This document shows positions 44,301-55,983 of a stretch of DNA of 64,000 bases, in pieces. The first letter of the stretch is position 1, and every line of letters starts with the position of its first letter. A program made the translations under genes and the position numbers. The notes under the pieces were generated by a model. The model searched no databases. It worked only from the letters and a program-made list of their open reading frames with translations, and was not told the origin of the DNA. Origin of the DNA: Ceratopteris richardii (lineage: Eukaryota > Streptophyta > Polypodiopsida > Polypodiales > Pteridaceae); assembly GCA_020310875.1 (NCBI GenBank), contig CM035420.1, positions 181,922,284-181,986,283 on the forward strand, written 5' to 3'.

Positions 44301-47300
44301 CCTGGTAGGTGGCTCCTTTTCCAGACTTTGCCAGTAACCTCTCCAATCTATCCAATAGACCATCAAAGTGCAATGGTGTTCTAATGGAGTTAGAGCCATT
44401 GAACAAACGACTGGCTTCAAACATGTCTTGTGCCAATTCTACCATTTTAGCGCAAAGCTTGGTTCGCTCTATCTCTAGATCAGCTCTAGGGTAACATTTG
44501 TCATGATCTGTCACATTTGGCCCTTCTTGGATTCTGGCCTGATATGCTTTAAGCATCATGTCTAGATCCTCAGGAGTGGGATCGGCTAGGAGTGACCCTA
44601 CTCTGGGTGGTGGGTGGGCTACGTATGGTGGATTAGAGAGTTGTGGATTAGAGAGTTGGGGGATGGAAGGTGATGGGTTGGAGGGAGATGGAAAGGGTGG
44701 TGGTGTAGTGTGAGAGTGGTTTTGAGATGCGAGTTCACTTATCTTTGCTTTGGTTTCTCTCAAGCTTTCTTCAAGTTCGCTCATTTTCTGTGACCATTGT
44801 CTTTTCATTCTCTCCCGGTTATCTCTCCAAGCTCTTGTCCTTTTCTTGGTTAGGCTCTCTGCCTCACTAACCTCAGAACTCTTTTCCTGTCCTACTCCTT
44901 GGGTTTGCTGCAAGGCTTGAGCTCTAGTGACCACATGCACGGGGGCTGTGGAAGTTATACTTCCCGTAGAGTCTACCACTAACCCAATGAAGTTGATAGG
45001 AGTGATTTTTGGTAGGTTATTGGGGTTCTTCATGCAATCTCGTAAGAGATGCTCTTTCCCGCAATCTTGACAAAAACCCTGAATTGTCACTGGTTGGGGT
45101 TGTGTAGGGGCAGGCAGTGGACAATCACGTATGAGGTGATCTCCCTGACATCTGAAGCAAGGTCCTCTAGGAAATGGCGGTCGTACCTGCCTAGGTTGAG
45201 TTCTAGATTTGGGGTTTGTGTACATGACATTAGCATACTCAGGCTCCCCACTATTTTCACTTGGGTCCTCATAATAGTATGGCTCGTTATGCTTGGGTGA
45301 CTCCATGTAGTAAGCCTGTGGGCTGTCAATATGTGTGGAGTCAAAACTATGGTCACTTGGATCACTGTCTGATAGCAACGGTGTGACTGGGACTATGGCT
45401 CTGTTCAGATTTTCTTCAGCAGATGCATATTTTACTGGGATTACATTGGTTGGAGCAGAGGGTTGCTGGGCAAGGACTGGTTGAGGTCTCTGTTGCCCTT
45501 GATAAGGTAGCTGATAAGGTTGTTGTGGTCTGCCGTATTGCTATGGTGGGTACTGATTCTGGTATCTACCCTGTTGTGGATATGGTTGAGGGTAATTTTT
45601 CCTGACAGTTTGTTTGTTATAAGGGCAGTCTTCTACGGTGTGATTGGTGTACCTCCGTTTGATGGTGCAGTACTGGCTACTAGGATTCACTTGGGGTTGT
45701 GCCATAATGGGACATACGCTTGCCATATGGTCACCTCCACAAGTATAGCATCGCTTAACTGGGGCAAATCTTGGAATTTGTTTGCTAGAGACACCTAGTT
45801 TTTGAGCTACCTTCTCTGCAAGTTCTTCAATGGATGTGGATTGACCCGACATATGGCTACTAGAGCTATCCGAATCCTTGTAGATTTTTGATAGCTCCAA
45901 CTCCTCACCTAGATTATCCTCAATGTCTATGCACATGCGCATGCATTCTTCTATAGTTCTGGGGTCCTTCAAATACACATATGACCTGAGCTTGGTGCTC
46001 AACAATCCATCTAAGAACAAAGCCACTTGCTTGGCTGGTGTGGGTAACTCAGGCATTGGGCACCTCTCTAGGTATTGCCTAAACCATCTTCCTGCTAATC
46101 TGACCGTCTCTTGAGGTGTTTGCTTGAAGCTATGAATTAGTGAGGAAGTGTTGCCTCTAGGAGTTGTTCAATGTTTCTGAATTGTCTCTCATTCAGTGGC
46201 TGAAACCACGTAAGGGCAGTGTTCCTAAGGGTTAGACCAAAAGCATTATATTGTGTGAATAGGTCCTCTACCTGTTCGGCTTTCAAGACTTGCCTAAATT
46301 CTGCCACATGGTCGTAAGGGTCTCCAGTGCCATCAAAGTAATTCTTCATGGACTTCACCAGCTGAGTTGGCCTTAAGGTCCTAGTGTGTTCTCTCGGCCT
46401 TGGTAAAGGGAAATCATCGGCATTTCTCTGGTTCCCTTGGGCTCTAGGTCTCTCGGTTTCTTCTCTATCTATTCTTGTTCTCATTCTTTCTCTTCCCAGG
46501 AAGTTGGCAAAGCTTACTTCAGGTCTGTCTCTACTTCTATCTCTTTGAGTTCCATGAGCCTGAGAGGTCCCAGCTCCTTGGTGGCTGTAGGACACATTGG
46601 ACCGAGGTTGGGGAAAAACAAACTCACCCTTCCATGTGTAGGCATGTCTGTCGTGCTCAGTGACCACAAAGATCCTTTCTTATGTATTATCTAGGTAGGT
46701 TACTTTGCCTGGGCTATCAGGGTCTTTAAACTCATAGATTGTGAGAGCACCTACTTCATGAGGCTTAGCAGGCTTATATCTCCAAAAAGCCTTATCAGTT
46801 TCTCGGTTTAAAAGCAAGTCTATGCTTTTATTATCCTGGGGAATCCACTCTGGAGTCATGATCCTGGTTAAGATTGATTTACCACGAGGAGTCCTAGGCT
46901 CTCTCTCTAAGTTCCCTTGCTCTATATCACCCATGTCGGTTTCTGCGATCACATTCCTGAACTCGTATGTTCTATCTGGGAGAGTGGTGACTACATAAAT
47001 AGTCCCTTCTTTATCTAGGTATGCTCCATTCTCGAATTTGACTACTGGGTGTTCTAGTCCATGGGGTTGATCAGGGTTCTTAATCTGGACCATTGATCTT
47101 CTCAGGCCGTCTTCGTAGATGCAAGCACCTAGACGATTAGTCCTTATGTATTCCAATTGAGTCTTGTAAGGTCCTTCTGGCTTTTCTAGGTATGCCACCC
47201 CTGAACTACCTACTGGTCTCTCCATGTTATAGGACATCTCAGAATCACTTGTTTCTGATCTGGGAGTGTATGGGTAATCACTCAACTGCTGGGCCCAAGA

Positions 47301-47384
47301 CCTAGGAGTGTGATTGACACTAGCTTCAGAAGATCTGAGGCTTTGTCGATCTCGGCCTAAGTGTCTGTCTGACCTAAGGTTCAT
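38347..47384 (-). pseudogene. B gag-pol, broken
   Basis: The minus-strand domain order equals that of A. The N-terminal extension starts at MNLRSDRHLG. It is followed by the gag core, zinc knuckles with CX2CX3HX4C spacing (CYTCGGDHMASVC, CFRCQGDHLIRDC, CQDCGKEHLLRDC), the first retropepsin region, RT with Y-V-D-D, RNase H (H-V-D-A-S-N-Y-A-I-G-C-V-L-A-Q), two HHCC-type modules, the integrase region, a second retropepsin-like domain (A-L-I-D-S-G-A-T-T-S-A-V-R) and the tail with repeated W-V-P-K motifs. It is broken about a dozen times. Its value lies in confirming which parts of A are family traits. Confidence 0.88.
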
Positions 47385-48208
47385 ATGACTGGTTTATCTA
47401 CCCCCTTGGTCCCAAGTCCACTCTCGTTGCAGGTTACTTTGCACCAGTCTCTTTGTTCTTTTTAGTTGAATATTATGTTTATGAACTTGTCTGATATCTC
47501 GTCGTCAGGAATACTTAAGTGATTTTCACACTTGATAAGTGATCCATTCAAGTTTACTTTTGTCCCTTAGGGTTTTCGCACTTAAGTCCTACTTGATGCT
47601 TGCACTTAGTTGATTAGTTCTCTTGGACTTGATGTGTGCCTAGCGTTGCCCTAATTAATTACCACACCTAAGTCGTACTTAGCCTAAGCTAGGAATTGAC
47701 AAAGGAGGGTTGAGAGAACTTCCAACCTTAATTCACTTGTTGGCCAGACTGCTACACAAGCCTAGAAGACCTTCTCCCAAGCTTGGTACTCACCCTTGCT
47801 CGCTTGCTTTGAATTGCCTTGCTTGCACACAATGTTCCTGCAAAAGTTCACAAGTTAATATAGCTCCTTTACCACAATGGATTGAAAGACACACATCAAC
47901 AATTACTGGCCCCCCTTGGAGTAACTCACTGCACCCCCAAAATCTTATGACCACCTAGTCAACAAGCTTTCCAACGAGACCAAAATATCATCAATCGGAG
48001 TTCATATGGTGAAGTTATGACCATTCAGGCAGTTAGAGGTCAAAACAGGCTCTCAGGGTTCAAGAAATTCCTCCCTGATTTCTAGGTATTTTGCACACTT
48101 CTAAGACTCTAATATCATTCCAATGTGTCCCAAATTAAGCCCTAAAAGTACCTCAACCCACTCAATTAATTCACCCTAAAAATTCATGCATTAAGCCCGT
48201 GTATCACG

Positions 48209-48335
48209 ATAGGTCGGGTCGAGGTGTCGCGATAGGTGGAGGTGTCGCGATAGGTCGGGGTGTCGCGATAGGTCGAGGTGTCGCGTGGGAGTGTCGCGAT
48301 ACTTCGAGGTGTCGTGATAGGTCGGGATATGGTAA
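48209..48335 (-). repeat. TATCGCGACAC minisatellite in the leader of B
   Basis: About six or seven units of the motif (on the + strand GTGTCGCGATAGGTCG), against 25 copies in A. Confidence 0.8.
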
Positions 48336-48636
48336 ATTTTTTTGTTCTATCTAGTGATCCTAGGAGCTCTCGACCTGCGCAGTGTCGTGGTGCACTCAGA
48401 ATCGTGATTGGGTCAACTTTTCGGTGTGTTGCAATAGCTCGAGCTTGACGCCTCGGGGCCTGTGCAGAGAAAATCCGTACCTGTTGAGCTTGCTAGAGAT
48501 GAGGATGAAGCTGAAACCTGCAAGAAACATGCAAAAGCACACAGAAACAAGAACACACACTCGCTCTCTCTCAAACTTGCACAAAGCAAATGAGGAGAAT
48601 GACAAGGAAGAGGGAATATGTAGTGGAGAAGGAGGT

Positions 48637-48876
48637 GGAGATGGAGATGGAGATGGAGATGGAGATGGAGATGGAGATGGAGATGGAGATGGAGATGGAG
48701 ATGGAGATGGAGATGGAGATGGAGATGGAGATGGAGATGGAGATGGAGATGGAGATGGAGATGGAGATGGAGATGGAGATGGAGATGGAGATGGAGATGG
48801 AGATGGAGATGGAGATGGAGATGGAGATGGAGATGGAGATGGAGATGGAGATGGAGATGGAGATGGAGATGGAGAT
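48637..48876. repeat. Microsatellite (GGAGAT)40
   Basis: 240 bp of perfect hexamers, GGAGAT on the + strand. The matching place in A (about 12526-12587) has only a short imperfect CTCCAT/CTCCAC run, so the array expanded in the B line. All three frames on both strands stay open across it, which produces false Asp-Gly, Glu-Met and Ser-Pro repeat proteins. Confidence 0.98.
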
Positions 48877-48937
48877 GGAGAAGAAAACAAGAAATTTACC
48901 TACTACTTATCATTCCAACGCGTCCTCTCTACGTCTT

Positions 48938-48942
48938 ACCAT
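48938..48942. repeat. Target duplication of C, left (ACCAT)
   Basis: ACCAT before the left LTR of C is repeated at 55344-55348. Confidence 0.92.
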
Positions 48943-49955
48943 TGTTGGTGTGTGAAACACCACAAGAACTAAACTAATGTGGTATTAGAAGACCTCCATA
49001 ACCACCATTAGCTTAGCAATACTCACATTATGAGTCTTCATCTCTGAACTTAGTGAAAATCAAAATTTCACTTCACAGAAATCTGCGCCTTTTCTTCAAT
49101 CCTTCAATCTGACCTGTACTAGCTTAATCTTTGCCAAATCTTTTGATCACTTGCTAGGAGAAGTTATTGCTAATGTTAAGCAACACATAACAAACAAAAC
49201 TTTCAAGTAATAACTTCAAAATCTTCTGATTTTGCTCCAACTTTTGCACTATGTCTGAAAACTGAAAATGTACTTCATCGATTTTACATACCTTCACTCT
49301 TAAGCTGATTTCTCTGAGTACGCGTCCCGTTTCTCAAAGATCTTTTGAACAAATGTAGCTGAGGATAATAGCTTTCAAACGAGCTATTGCTTACCAAAAA
49401 CTTTACACCATGCTTCGAGATCTGATCTTCAGAAGATCAGTCAAATGTGCGCTAGAAAAGTCGTAACTGTCAACTAACTTTCATAGTCATATGAAATGAC
49501 TTAGAACTCAATGTACAAGAAGAATTAGACTAAATCCTTCTACACAAACATGTGTTGATTATCAGAGAAGATGTGTACAAAATGGCTTGGCCTAATTTTG
49601 CTCACAGCCATGGAAAACTCTCTCAGACTCAGAAGTTTTCTCTCACCATCTCTCTCAGAAATTACACGACTTTTCTCTACTCACTCAGATTACAAAATTG
49701 AGTTCTCTCCTACATGTTTCTGACTCAAATTAACTTATATACCTATAGTTTACATTCATCTAGACTTGAACTCGTAAGTTCTGAAGATCAAATACAAATC
49801 TAGACTCTAATTTTGAACTAATTTACAATAGTGAAATTGTCCCTTCACTTAGGCTTGATTTTCTGTAGGTCTTTTCTTCACTTCTTCTTTCCTCCAACAT
49901 ATGTCTTCATATGTCTTCATATATCCATGCCTAATTAGTGAGTGAAGCCCCAACA
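48943..49955 (-). repeat. 3' LTR of C (1013 bp)
   Basis: On the + strand it runs from TGTTGGTGTG to GCCCCAACA. It equals 54331-55343 apart from about five bases. On the minus strand TATATAAG at 49741-49734 is a TATA candidate. A 9-bp inverted repeat (CTGATCTTC and GAAGATCAG) is at 49422-49440. Confidence 0.95.
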
Positions 49956-49967
49956 GCTCCCCCTCAA
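49956..49967 (-). other. Polypurine tract of C
   Basis: On the minus strand TTGAGGGGGAGC touches the 3' LTR. Confidence 0.8.
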
Positions 49968-49993
49968 TCACTAATTAGCATGCTTTGACTTCT

Positions 49994-52684
49994 TTACATA
50001 ATCTTCTTCTCTTTTATTCCTGCCATCTCCTTGAACTTACTTGTCTTTACTCCATCCAAGCTTTTTGTCATAATATCTGCAATCTGATCTTTTGTAGAAG
50101 TGTACACCACTTCAATCTCTTTCTCTATTACCTTTTCTCTAAGAAAATGGTACTGTATCTCTATGTGCTTTGTCCTTGCATGAAACACAGGATTTGCTGC
50201 AAGATATAATGAACTCATGTTATCTCCATGAATGATGGGTATACCTTGATCAATTCCCAAGCTTTTGAATAATGTCTGCATCCATATGACTTCTTTTGCT
50301 GCTTCCACAAGTCCTTTGTATTCAGCTTCTGTTGATGATAAGGCCACTGTGTGTTGTTTCTTTGAACACCAACTCACAAGCTTATCTCCAATGTATATCA
50401 TGTAGCCATGTGCAGACCTTCTGTCATCTTGACTTCCTGCCCAATCTGAATCACTATAGGCTCTCAACCTTATATCTGATGTAAAAGGATAATACAATCC
50501 TTCTTTCAAAGTTCCTTTGATATATCTAAGAACTCTTTGACCTGCAATCCAATGTGGATCCTTTGGACAATGCATGAATTGAGAAAGAACACCAACTGCA
50601 TAACTAAGATCAGGCCTTGTTAGAGTTGCATAAATCAAACTTCCCACTAAAGATTGATACTTCCTCATGTCTTTGAATTCTGCACCATCATATCTACTGA
50701 GTTTGTGATTGACTTCTAATGGTGTAGATGCCTCTCTGCAATTCTCCATGTTAAACTTCTTTAGAAGATTCAAGAGATACCTTTCTTGTGATACATAAAT
50801 ACCATGCTCTGCATAAGTGATTTCCATTCCAAGAAAATATGACAATTTTCCTAGATCACTTATCTTGAATTCTTTTTCAAGTAGCTTCTTCACCTCCTTG
50901 ATTCCTTCATTTGAGGTACCTGTAATTATAATATCATCTACATATATACAAATGTAGATCATATCTTCATCTGTTCTTTTGATAAGTAAACTTGCATCTG
51001 CCTTTGAACTTTGATATCCAAGATCATTAAGATACTTTACAAGTCTATAATTCCAAGCTCTTGGAGCTTGCTTCAAACCATAAAGGGCTCTTCTCAACCT
51101 GCAAACATAATTTGGAAACTTATGATCTGCAAACCCTTGAGGTTGCTCCATGTAAACCTCATCTGATATATATCCATTCAAAAATGCATTCTTAATGTCC
51201 AATTGACTCAATGTCCATCCTTTTGATGCTGCAATAGCAATGATTGTCCTTATAGTTGACATCTTTGCTACAGGACTGAATGTTTCATCATAATCTATGC
51301 CAAATGTTTGAGCATACCCTTTAACCACCAATCTAGCTTTGTATCTGGCTATAGTTCCATCTGCATGCTTCTTAACTTTGTAAACCCATTTGTTTCCAAT
51401 CACTTTCTTACCATTAGGCTTTGGAACAAGTTCCCAAGTTTTGTTCTCTTCAAGAGCATCAAACTCTTCCTTCATTGCTACTTCCCATTGTCTCTTACCC
51501 TTTGCTTCATCATAGCCTTGAGGTTCTTCATCTTCCTTAACCATGTAAGCATAATTTTTCTGAGTCATGTAAGAAGTGTCATATGAATACCTTGTAGGTT
51601 GCTTCCTCATTCTGGTTGACCTTCTTGGTTCACACTCTTCATGTATATCTGGATGTACTTCTTCATCAAATATTGGTCCATCTTCATTCCTTCTATATGA
51701 TCCAACTCTTGATGTGCTTGCTTGCATATGTTCTTCATCTCCATCTATCTGCATATGTGACTTACCTCTTGCACTCCTTCTTATCTCTTCTTCAAATGTT
51801 TCAAGATCACATTCTTTATCTGCATACCAACTCTTCTGTTCATCAAAGGTCACATCTCTGGAAACAATAAAATGTTTAGTTAAAGGACTCCATAGCCTAT
51901 AACCCATTTGCTTTTCATCATACCCAATAAACACATATTTTTCTGCCTTTGGTTCAAGCTTATGTCTGAGTTGTGATGGTACATAAGCATAGGCAATTGA
52001 CCCAAACACTTTACAATGGTCAAGTGTTGGTTTCTTACCCCAACAAGCTTCATAAGGAGTCATACCATTCAAAGCTCCACATGGTAGCCTATTCACAAGG
52101 TATGTGGCTGTATTTACAGCCTCAACCCAAAGATAATTAGGGCAATTTTTTTCCTTTAGCATTGCTCTTGCAAATTCAACCAATGTTCTATTCCTCCTTT
52201 CTGCCACCCCATTGTGTTGAGGTGTATACCTGCAAGTTATCTCTCTCTTGATACCTGCATTCCAAAGATAGTCATTAAACTCTTGGGAGAAGTATTCTCC
52301 CCCTCCATCAGACCTTAGCCTCTTTAGTTTTTGACCTGTAACTCTTTCTGCATAAGCATGAAAATGTTTGAAGGCTCCAAAGACTTCTGACCTTTCCTTT
52401 AGAACATAAAGGGTTATCCACCTTGTAGCATCATCAATAAACAAAACATAATACCTAGATCCATTTATTGAACCTTCTTTTGTTGGCCCCCATACATCTG
52501 TATGTATGAGTTCAAGCAAACCATCATGCTTGAAACCTTTCTTCTGAAATGGTTGTCTATGAGCTTTTCCCATCTGACAAGCTTCACACTTGTATATCAT
52601 ATGTTGATTCTTCACATTTGGTAGTCCCAATACAGATTGGTTCTCCACCATAGTTTTGATTCCTCTTTCATTGAAATGTCCCAT
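49994..52684 (-). pseudogene. pol: C integrase, RT and RNase H block
   Basis: An open block of 896 codons on the minus strand. It starts within the pre-integrase zinc-binding region (C-E-A-C-Q-M-G-K). The integrase core has D63, D126 and E162 (DD35E; H-T-D-V-W-G-P, R-S-D-G-G-G-E-Y, G-V-A-E-R-R-N). The copia RT starts near residue 400 (W-E-L-V-P-K-P-N-G-K) with Y-V-D-D at 581-584. RNase H follows, with Y-S-D-S-D-W-A-G and L-S-S-T-E-A-E-Y, ending A-D-I-M-T-K-S-L. These enzymes copy the RNA into DNA and insert it. All catalytic signatures are visible. It is classed with the element as a fossil because the full coding region is not in one frame. Confidence 0.9.
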
Positions 52685-54186
52685 CTTTTATGCCAAAGAT
52701 CTAACTCTGTAATTACTTCATCACCATGTGTGATTAGGGCTTGACCAACATTTCCTTGCACTTTGAGAGTAAAAAGTCTACCTTCCTTCTTACCACAAAC
52801 AATGGGTTTGTATGCATCCTCTGGATCTTCAACAAATACCCCTTCATTTGTAAATCTGACTTGAAAACCTTTTTCCACTATTTGTCCAACACTAATCAGA
52901 TTCTTTGGTATTGTTGGAACATACAAAACATTTGTTAATAAATCAGCTCCACTCCTGCACTTCACTTTTCCAATTGAATGCACATTATGTTTTGTATTAT
53001 CACCTGTTTGTACTGTATGACTTGAATTGCCTTCTTCCAATTCTGACAACAATTCTATATTACCTGATAAATGATTTGAACAACCAGAGTCAATATAGAA
53101 TACCTTAAGATCCTCCTTCTCTGATGAACTAATTGAATTCATCATCAATGTTGTATGGTTGTCATTCTGTGTATCATTTGCATAATTGTAATATGTGGTG
53201 TTGTATGATTGGTTCTGATTCCAATTTCTTCCACCACCTCTACCAAAACTTCCTCTTGAATTATGTCTTCCTCTTTGAAATTGATTCTGAAACCTTCCAC
53301 CTCTTCCTCTGCCATTGTTGTTCTGATTTTGGCTTGCTCCTTGTTGATTGTGCCAACAATCATATGCTAGATGATTGCTCAATCCACAAATCCAACATGT
53401 CTTCTTGTTATTGTTCTGATTACCTCTACCTCTTCCATTACCTCGACCTTTACCTCTGCCAAAACCTCTTCCTCTTGCATAATTTGCTTGAGTTGTTGAC
53501 TCTTCTTCATCCTTTGCTTTGCCTTTATCTCCTTTCTTTTTGTTCTTCACATACATTGCAGAACTTTGACCTTTGTCTCCATCTGACTTTAAATCTTGCT
53601 CAAATGTGAGCATCAATCCAAGTAATTGATTTAATTCTGGCACATAATGGTTTAATGAGAGTTCTGTTGAAAGTACAAAAGGCTTCCATCTCTCATCACC
53701 TCTTAATCCTGCAAGTAATTGAGCTATCAACCTATGATCTTCAATATCCTCATCAATAGATCCAAGGCTATCTGCCAAGTCTTTCATCTTAGTGACATAA
53801 TCACTAATGTTCTGATTTTGCTTTTTCTTGAATGTGGTGAACTCTGACCATAAGCTAGCTTTCCTAGCTTTAGTAGTGTTTTGGAAGTGGTCTTCCAAAG
53901 CATTCCAAATATCTTCAGCTGTTTCTAAACCTCTGATATGTGGCAACAAATGATCTGTAATAGTGTTGTATATATAAGCTCTTGCACTTGCATCTCTCTT
54001 CTGCCATAGCTTCAAAGCTTCTAGCTCTTCCTTCCTTGGATGACTTTCATCTTCAAATTTAGGCTTCTCCTCTTCACCTGTCACATATACCATTAGATCC
54101 TTACTCATAAGTAAGGCCTCCATCCTCATTACCCAAGCAGGATAGTTATCTTTGTCCAATTTGTCAATGGACACATGATCTGCCAT
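52612..54186 (-). pseudogene. gag: C gag and retropepsin block
   Basis: An open block of 524 codons on the minus strand, starting M-A-D-H-V-S-I-D-K-L-D-K-D-N-Y. Residues 1-200 are a copia gag of the UBN2 type (A-E-D-I-W-N-A-L-E-D-H-F). Next come a Lys-rich linker and Arg-Gly repeats (G-R-G-F-G-R-G-K-G-R-G). A zinc knuckle CWICGLSNHLAYDC begins near residue 264, and another Gly/Arg/Asn-rich stretch follows. The retropepsin active site F-Y-I-D-S-G-C-S-N-H-L lies near residue 366. The Arg-Gly stretches are typical of nucleic-acid binding. The end of the block overlaps the next block. Confidence 0.88.
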
Positions 54187-54314
54187 GGTATCCTTGCTTC
54201 TGCTTCAACCTTCTGATGACTTTTGTTGTTGAACACCTCAGCTTCCTCCTTCTTTGATAAAAAACTCTTCAATTCTTCTTGTATCTGCTCTCCCTTTACT
54301 CTCGAGGACCTTAT

Positions 54315-54328
54315 CTGCTCTGATACCA
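54315..54328 (-). other. Primer-binding site of C (initiator tRNA-Met)
   Basis: On the minus strand TGGTATCAGAGCAG lies two bases inside the 5' LTR end. This is the standard copia primer site. Confidence 0.92.
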
Positions 54329-54330
54329 CT

Positions 54331-55343
54331 TGTTGGTGTGTGAAACACCACAAGAACTAAACTAATGTGGTATTAGAAGACCTCCATAACCACCATTAGC
54401 TTAGCAATACTCACATTATGAGTCTTCATCTCTGAACTTAGTGAAAATCAAAATTTCACTTCACAGAAATCTGCGCCTTTTCTTCAATCCTTCAATCTGA
54501 CCTGTACTAGCTTAATCTTTGCCAAATCTTTTGATCACTTGCTAGGAGAAGTTATTGCTAATGCTAAGCAACACATAACAAACAAAACTTTCAAGTAATA
54601 ACTTCAAAATCTTCTGATTTTGCTCCAACTTTTGCACTATGTCTGAAAACTGAAAATGTACTTCATCGATTTTACATACCTTCACTCTTAAGCTGATTTC
54701 TCTGAGTACGCGTCCCGTTTCTCAAAGATCTTTTGACCAAATGTAGTTGAGGATAATAGCTTTCAAATGAGCTATTGCTTACCAAAAACTTTACACCATG
54801 CTTCGAGATCTGATCTTCAGAAGATCAGTCAAATGTGCGCCAGAAAAGTCGTAACTGTCAACTAACTTTCATAGTCATATGAAATGACTTAGAACTCAAT
54901 GTACAAGAAGAATTAGACTAAATCCTTCTACACAAACATGTGTTGATTATCAGAGAAGATGTGTACAAAATGGCTTGGCCTAATTTTGCTCACAGCCATG
55001 GAAAACTCTCTCAGACTCAGAAGTTTTCTCTCACCATCTCTCTCAGAAATTACACGACTTTTCTCTACTCACTCAGATTACAAAATTGAGTTCTCTCCTA
55101 CATGTTTCTGACTCAAATTAACTTATATACCTATAGTTTACATTCATCTAGACTTGAACTCGTAAGTTCTGAAGATCAAATACAAATCTAGACTCTAATT
55201 TTGAACTAATTTACAATAGTGAAATTGTCCCTTCACTTAGGCTTGATTTTCTGTAGGTCTTTTCTTCACTTCTTCTTTCCTCCAACATATGTCTTCATAT
55301 GTCTTCATATATCCATGCCTAATTAGTGAGTGAAGCCCCAACA
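54331..55343 (-). repeat. 5' LTR of C (1013 bp)
   Basis: Partner of 48943-49955. A TATA candidate on the minus strand is at 55129-55122. ACCAT follows it at 55344-55348. Confidence 0.95.
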
Positions 55344-55348
55344 ACCAT
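55344..55348. repeat. Target duplication of C, right (ACCAT)
   Basis: Second copy of ACCAT. Leader sequence of B resumes here. Confidence 0.92.
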
Positions 55349-55370
55349 CACACGCTCGTCCTCAAAGCTC

Positions 55371-55391
55371 AAATCCCTGGCAATAGCACCA
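55371..55391 (-). other. Primer-binding site of B (tRNA-Asp type)
   Basis: On the minus strand TGGTGCTATTGCCAGGGATT lies eight bases inside the 5' LTR, at the same spacing as in A. It resembles the A site and is best read as a tRNA-Asp-type primer site. Confidence 0.75.
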
Positions 55392-55399
55392 AAATTTGG

Positions 55400-55978
55400 T
55401 GTAGCTCAGTGATGAGTAGCACCTCCTTTAATGTCAATCCGGGAAGACATGAGGATGGTATGAAGACCTCGAGCAAGTGAAGGCACAAATGTGTGAGTGA
55501 GAAGCACACAAACATGCACACACATACACACACACGCGCACACACGGCAAGAACAAAAAGAGTAAGACAATGGAATCACTTCTATTATAACCAAGTTCTC
55601 ATACAAGCTCAAAACTACAAGAAGCTACCTCAAAAATGAGCTCTCTAGCTCTATTTATAGTTTTTGACTAGCTTTGGCCCTGTCCAGACCTAGTGTCCGG
55701 CCTAGTTAAAAATTAGGTTCCAGGGCTTATTTGAGGGCTCAAACGAGGTCTAAAAAATATGAAAAGTGGTAAGCACTTACTTCTAAGGCTCCTCAAGCTC
55801 GAGGACTCCTCGACTTGTACAAAATGGAACTACAAAAAGGTGAAACAGTATTTACAATGGTTTTTAGTGATGAGAATCACTTTTAAAATGATGTAAGGGT
55901 TGGAAAAAATTGATGGGTTGACTCAGTGCTAGATCTACATGTACGCTCGTACTTGCTTCTTCCCATATGATGCCAACA
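55400..55978 (-). repeat. 5' LTR of B (579 bp)
   Basis: Same ends and length as 33328-33906, with about 11 bases different. A TATA box on the minus strand is at 55659-55652. The target duplication CACCC follows. Confidence 0.95.
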
Positions 55979-55983
55979 CACCC
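55979..55983. repeat. Target duplication of B, right (CACCC)
   Basis: Matches 33323-33327. Copia relic F lies beyond. Confidence 0.9.

Larger units (their letters stand above)
47385..48937 (-). other. Leader of B
   Basis: The non-coding leader of B, read on the minus strand, corresponds to 12445-14267 of A. It holds a reduced TATCGCGA minisatellite and a large hexanucleotide array. The open frames across the array are artefacts of the repeat. C interrupts the leader close to the primer site. Confidence 0.75.
48943..55343 (-). mobile_element. Element C: Ty1/copia element, nearly whole
   Basis: 6401 bp on the minus strand, with LTRs of 1013 bp each, target duplication ACCAT, an initiator-Met primer site, a polypurine tract, and copia domain order gag, retropepsin, integrase, RT, RNase H. 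The LTRs differ at about five bases (about 0.5%). The coding region lies in two large overlapping open blocks, suggesting about one break. It is inserted in the leader of B, 22 bases from the B primer site. By LTR divergence it is younger than B, as nesting requires. Confidence 0.95.
33328..55978 (-). mobile_element. Element B: large Ty3/gypsy element of the A family, broken, interrupted by C
   Basis: Minus-strand element with 579-bp LTRs and target duplication CACCC. Without element C it is about 16.2 kb, close to A. Its parts mirror A: LTR, tRNA-Asp-type primer site, long leader with minisatellite, gag-pol, 3' frame, G-rich polypurine tract, LTR. The LTRs differ at about 11 of 579 bases (about 1.9%), so B is clearly older than A. 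The coding region has about a dozen breaks. It is inserted in copia relic F and carries copia element C in its leader. Confidence 0.95.

Noticed and set aside
48382-48972. Long frames coding Asp-Gly, Glu-Met and (antisense) Ser-Pro repeats
   Set aside because: They exist only because the GGAGAT hexamer array has no stop in any frame on either strand.
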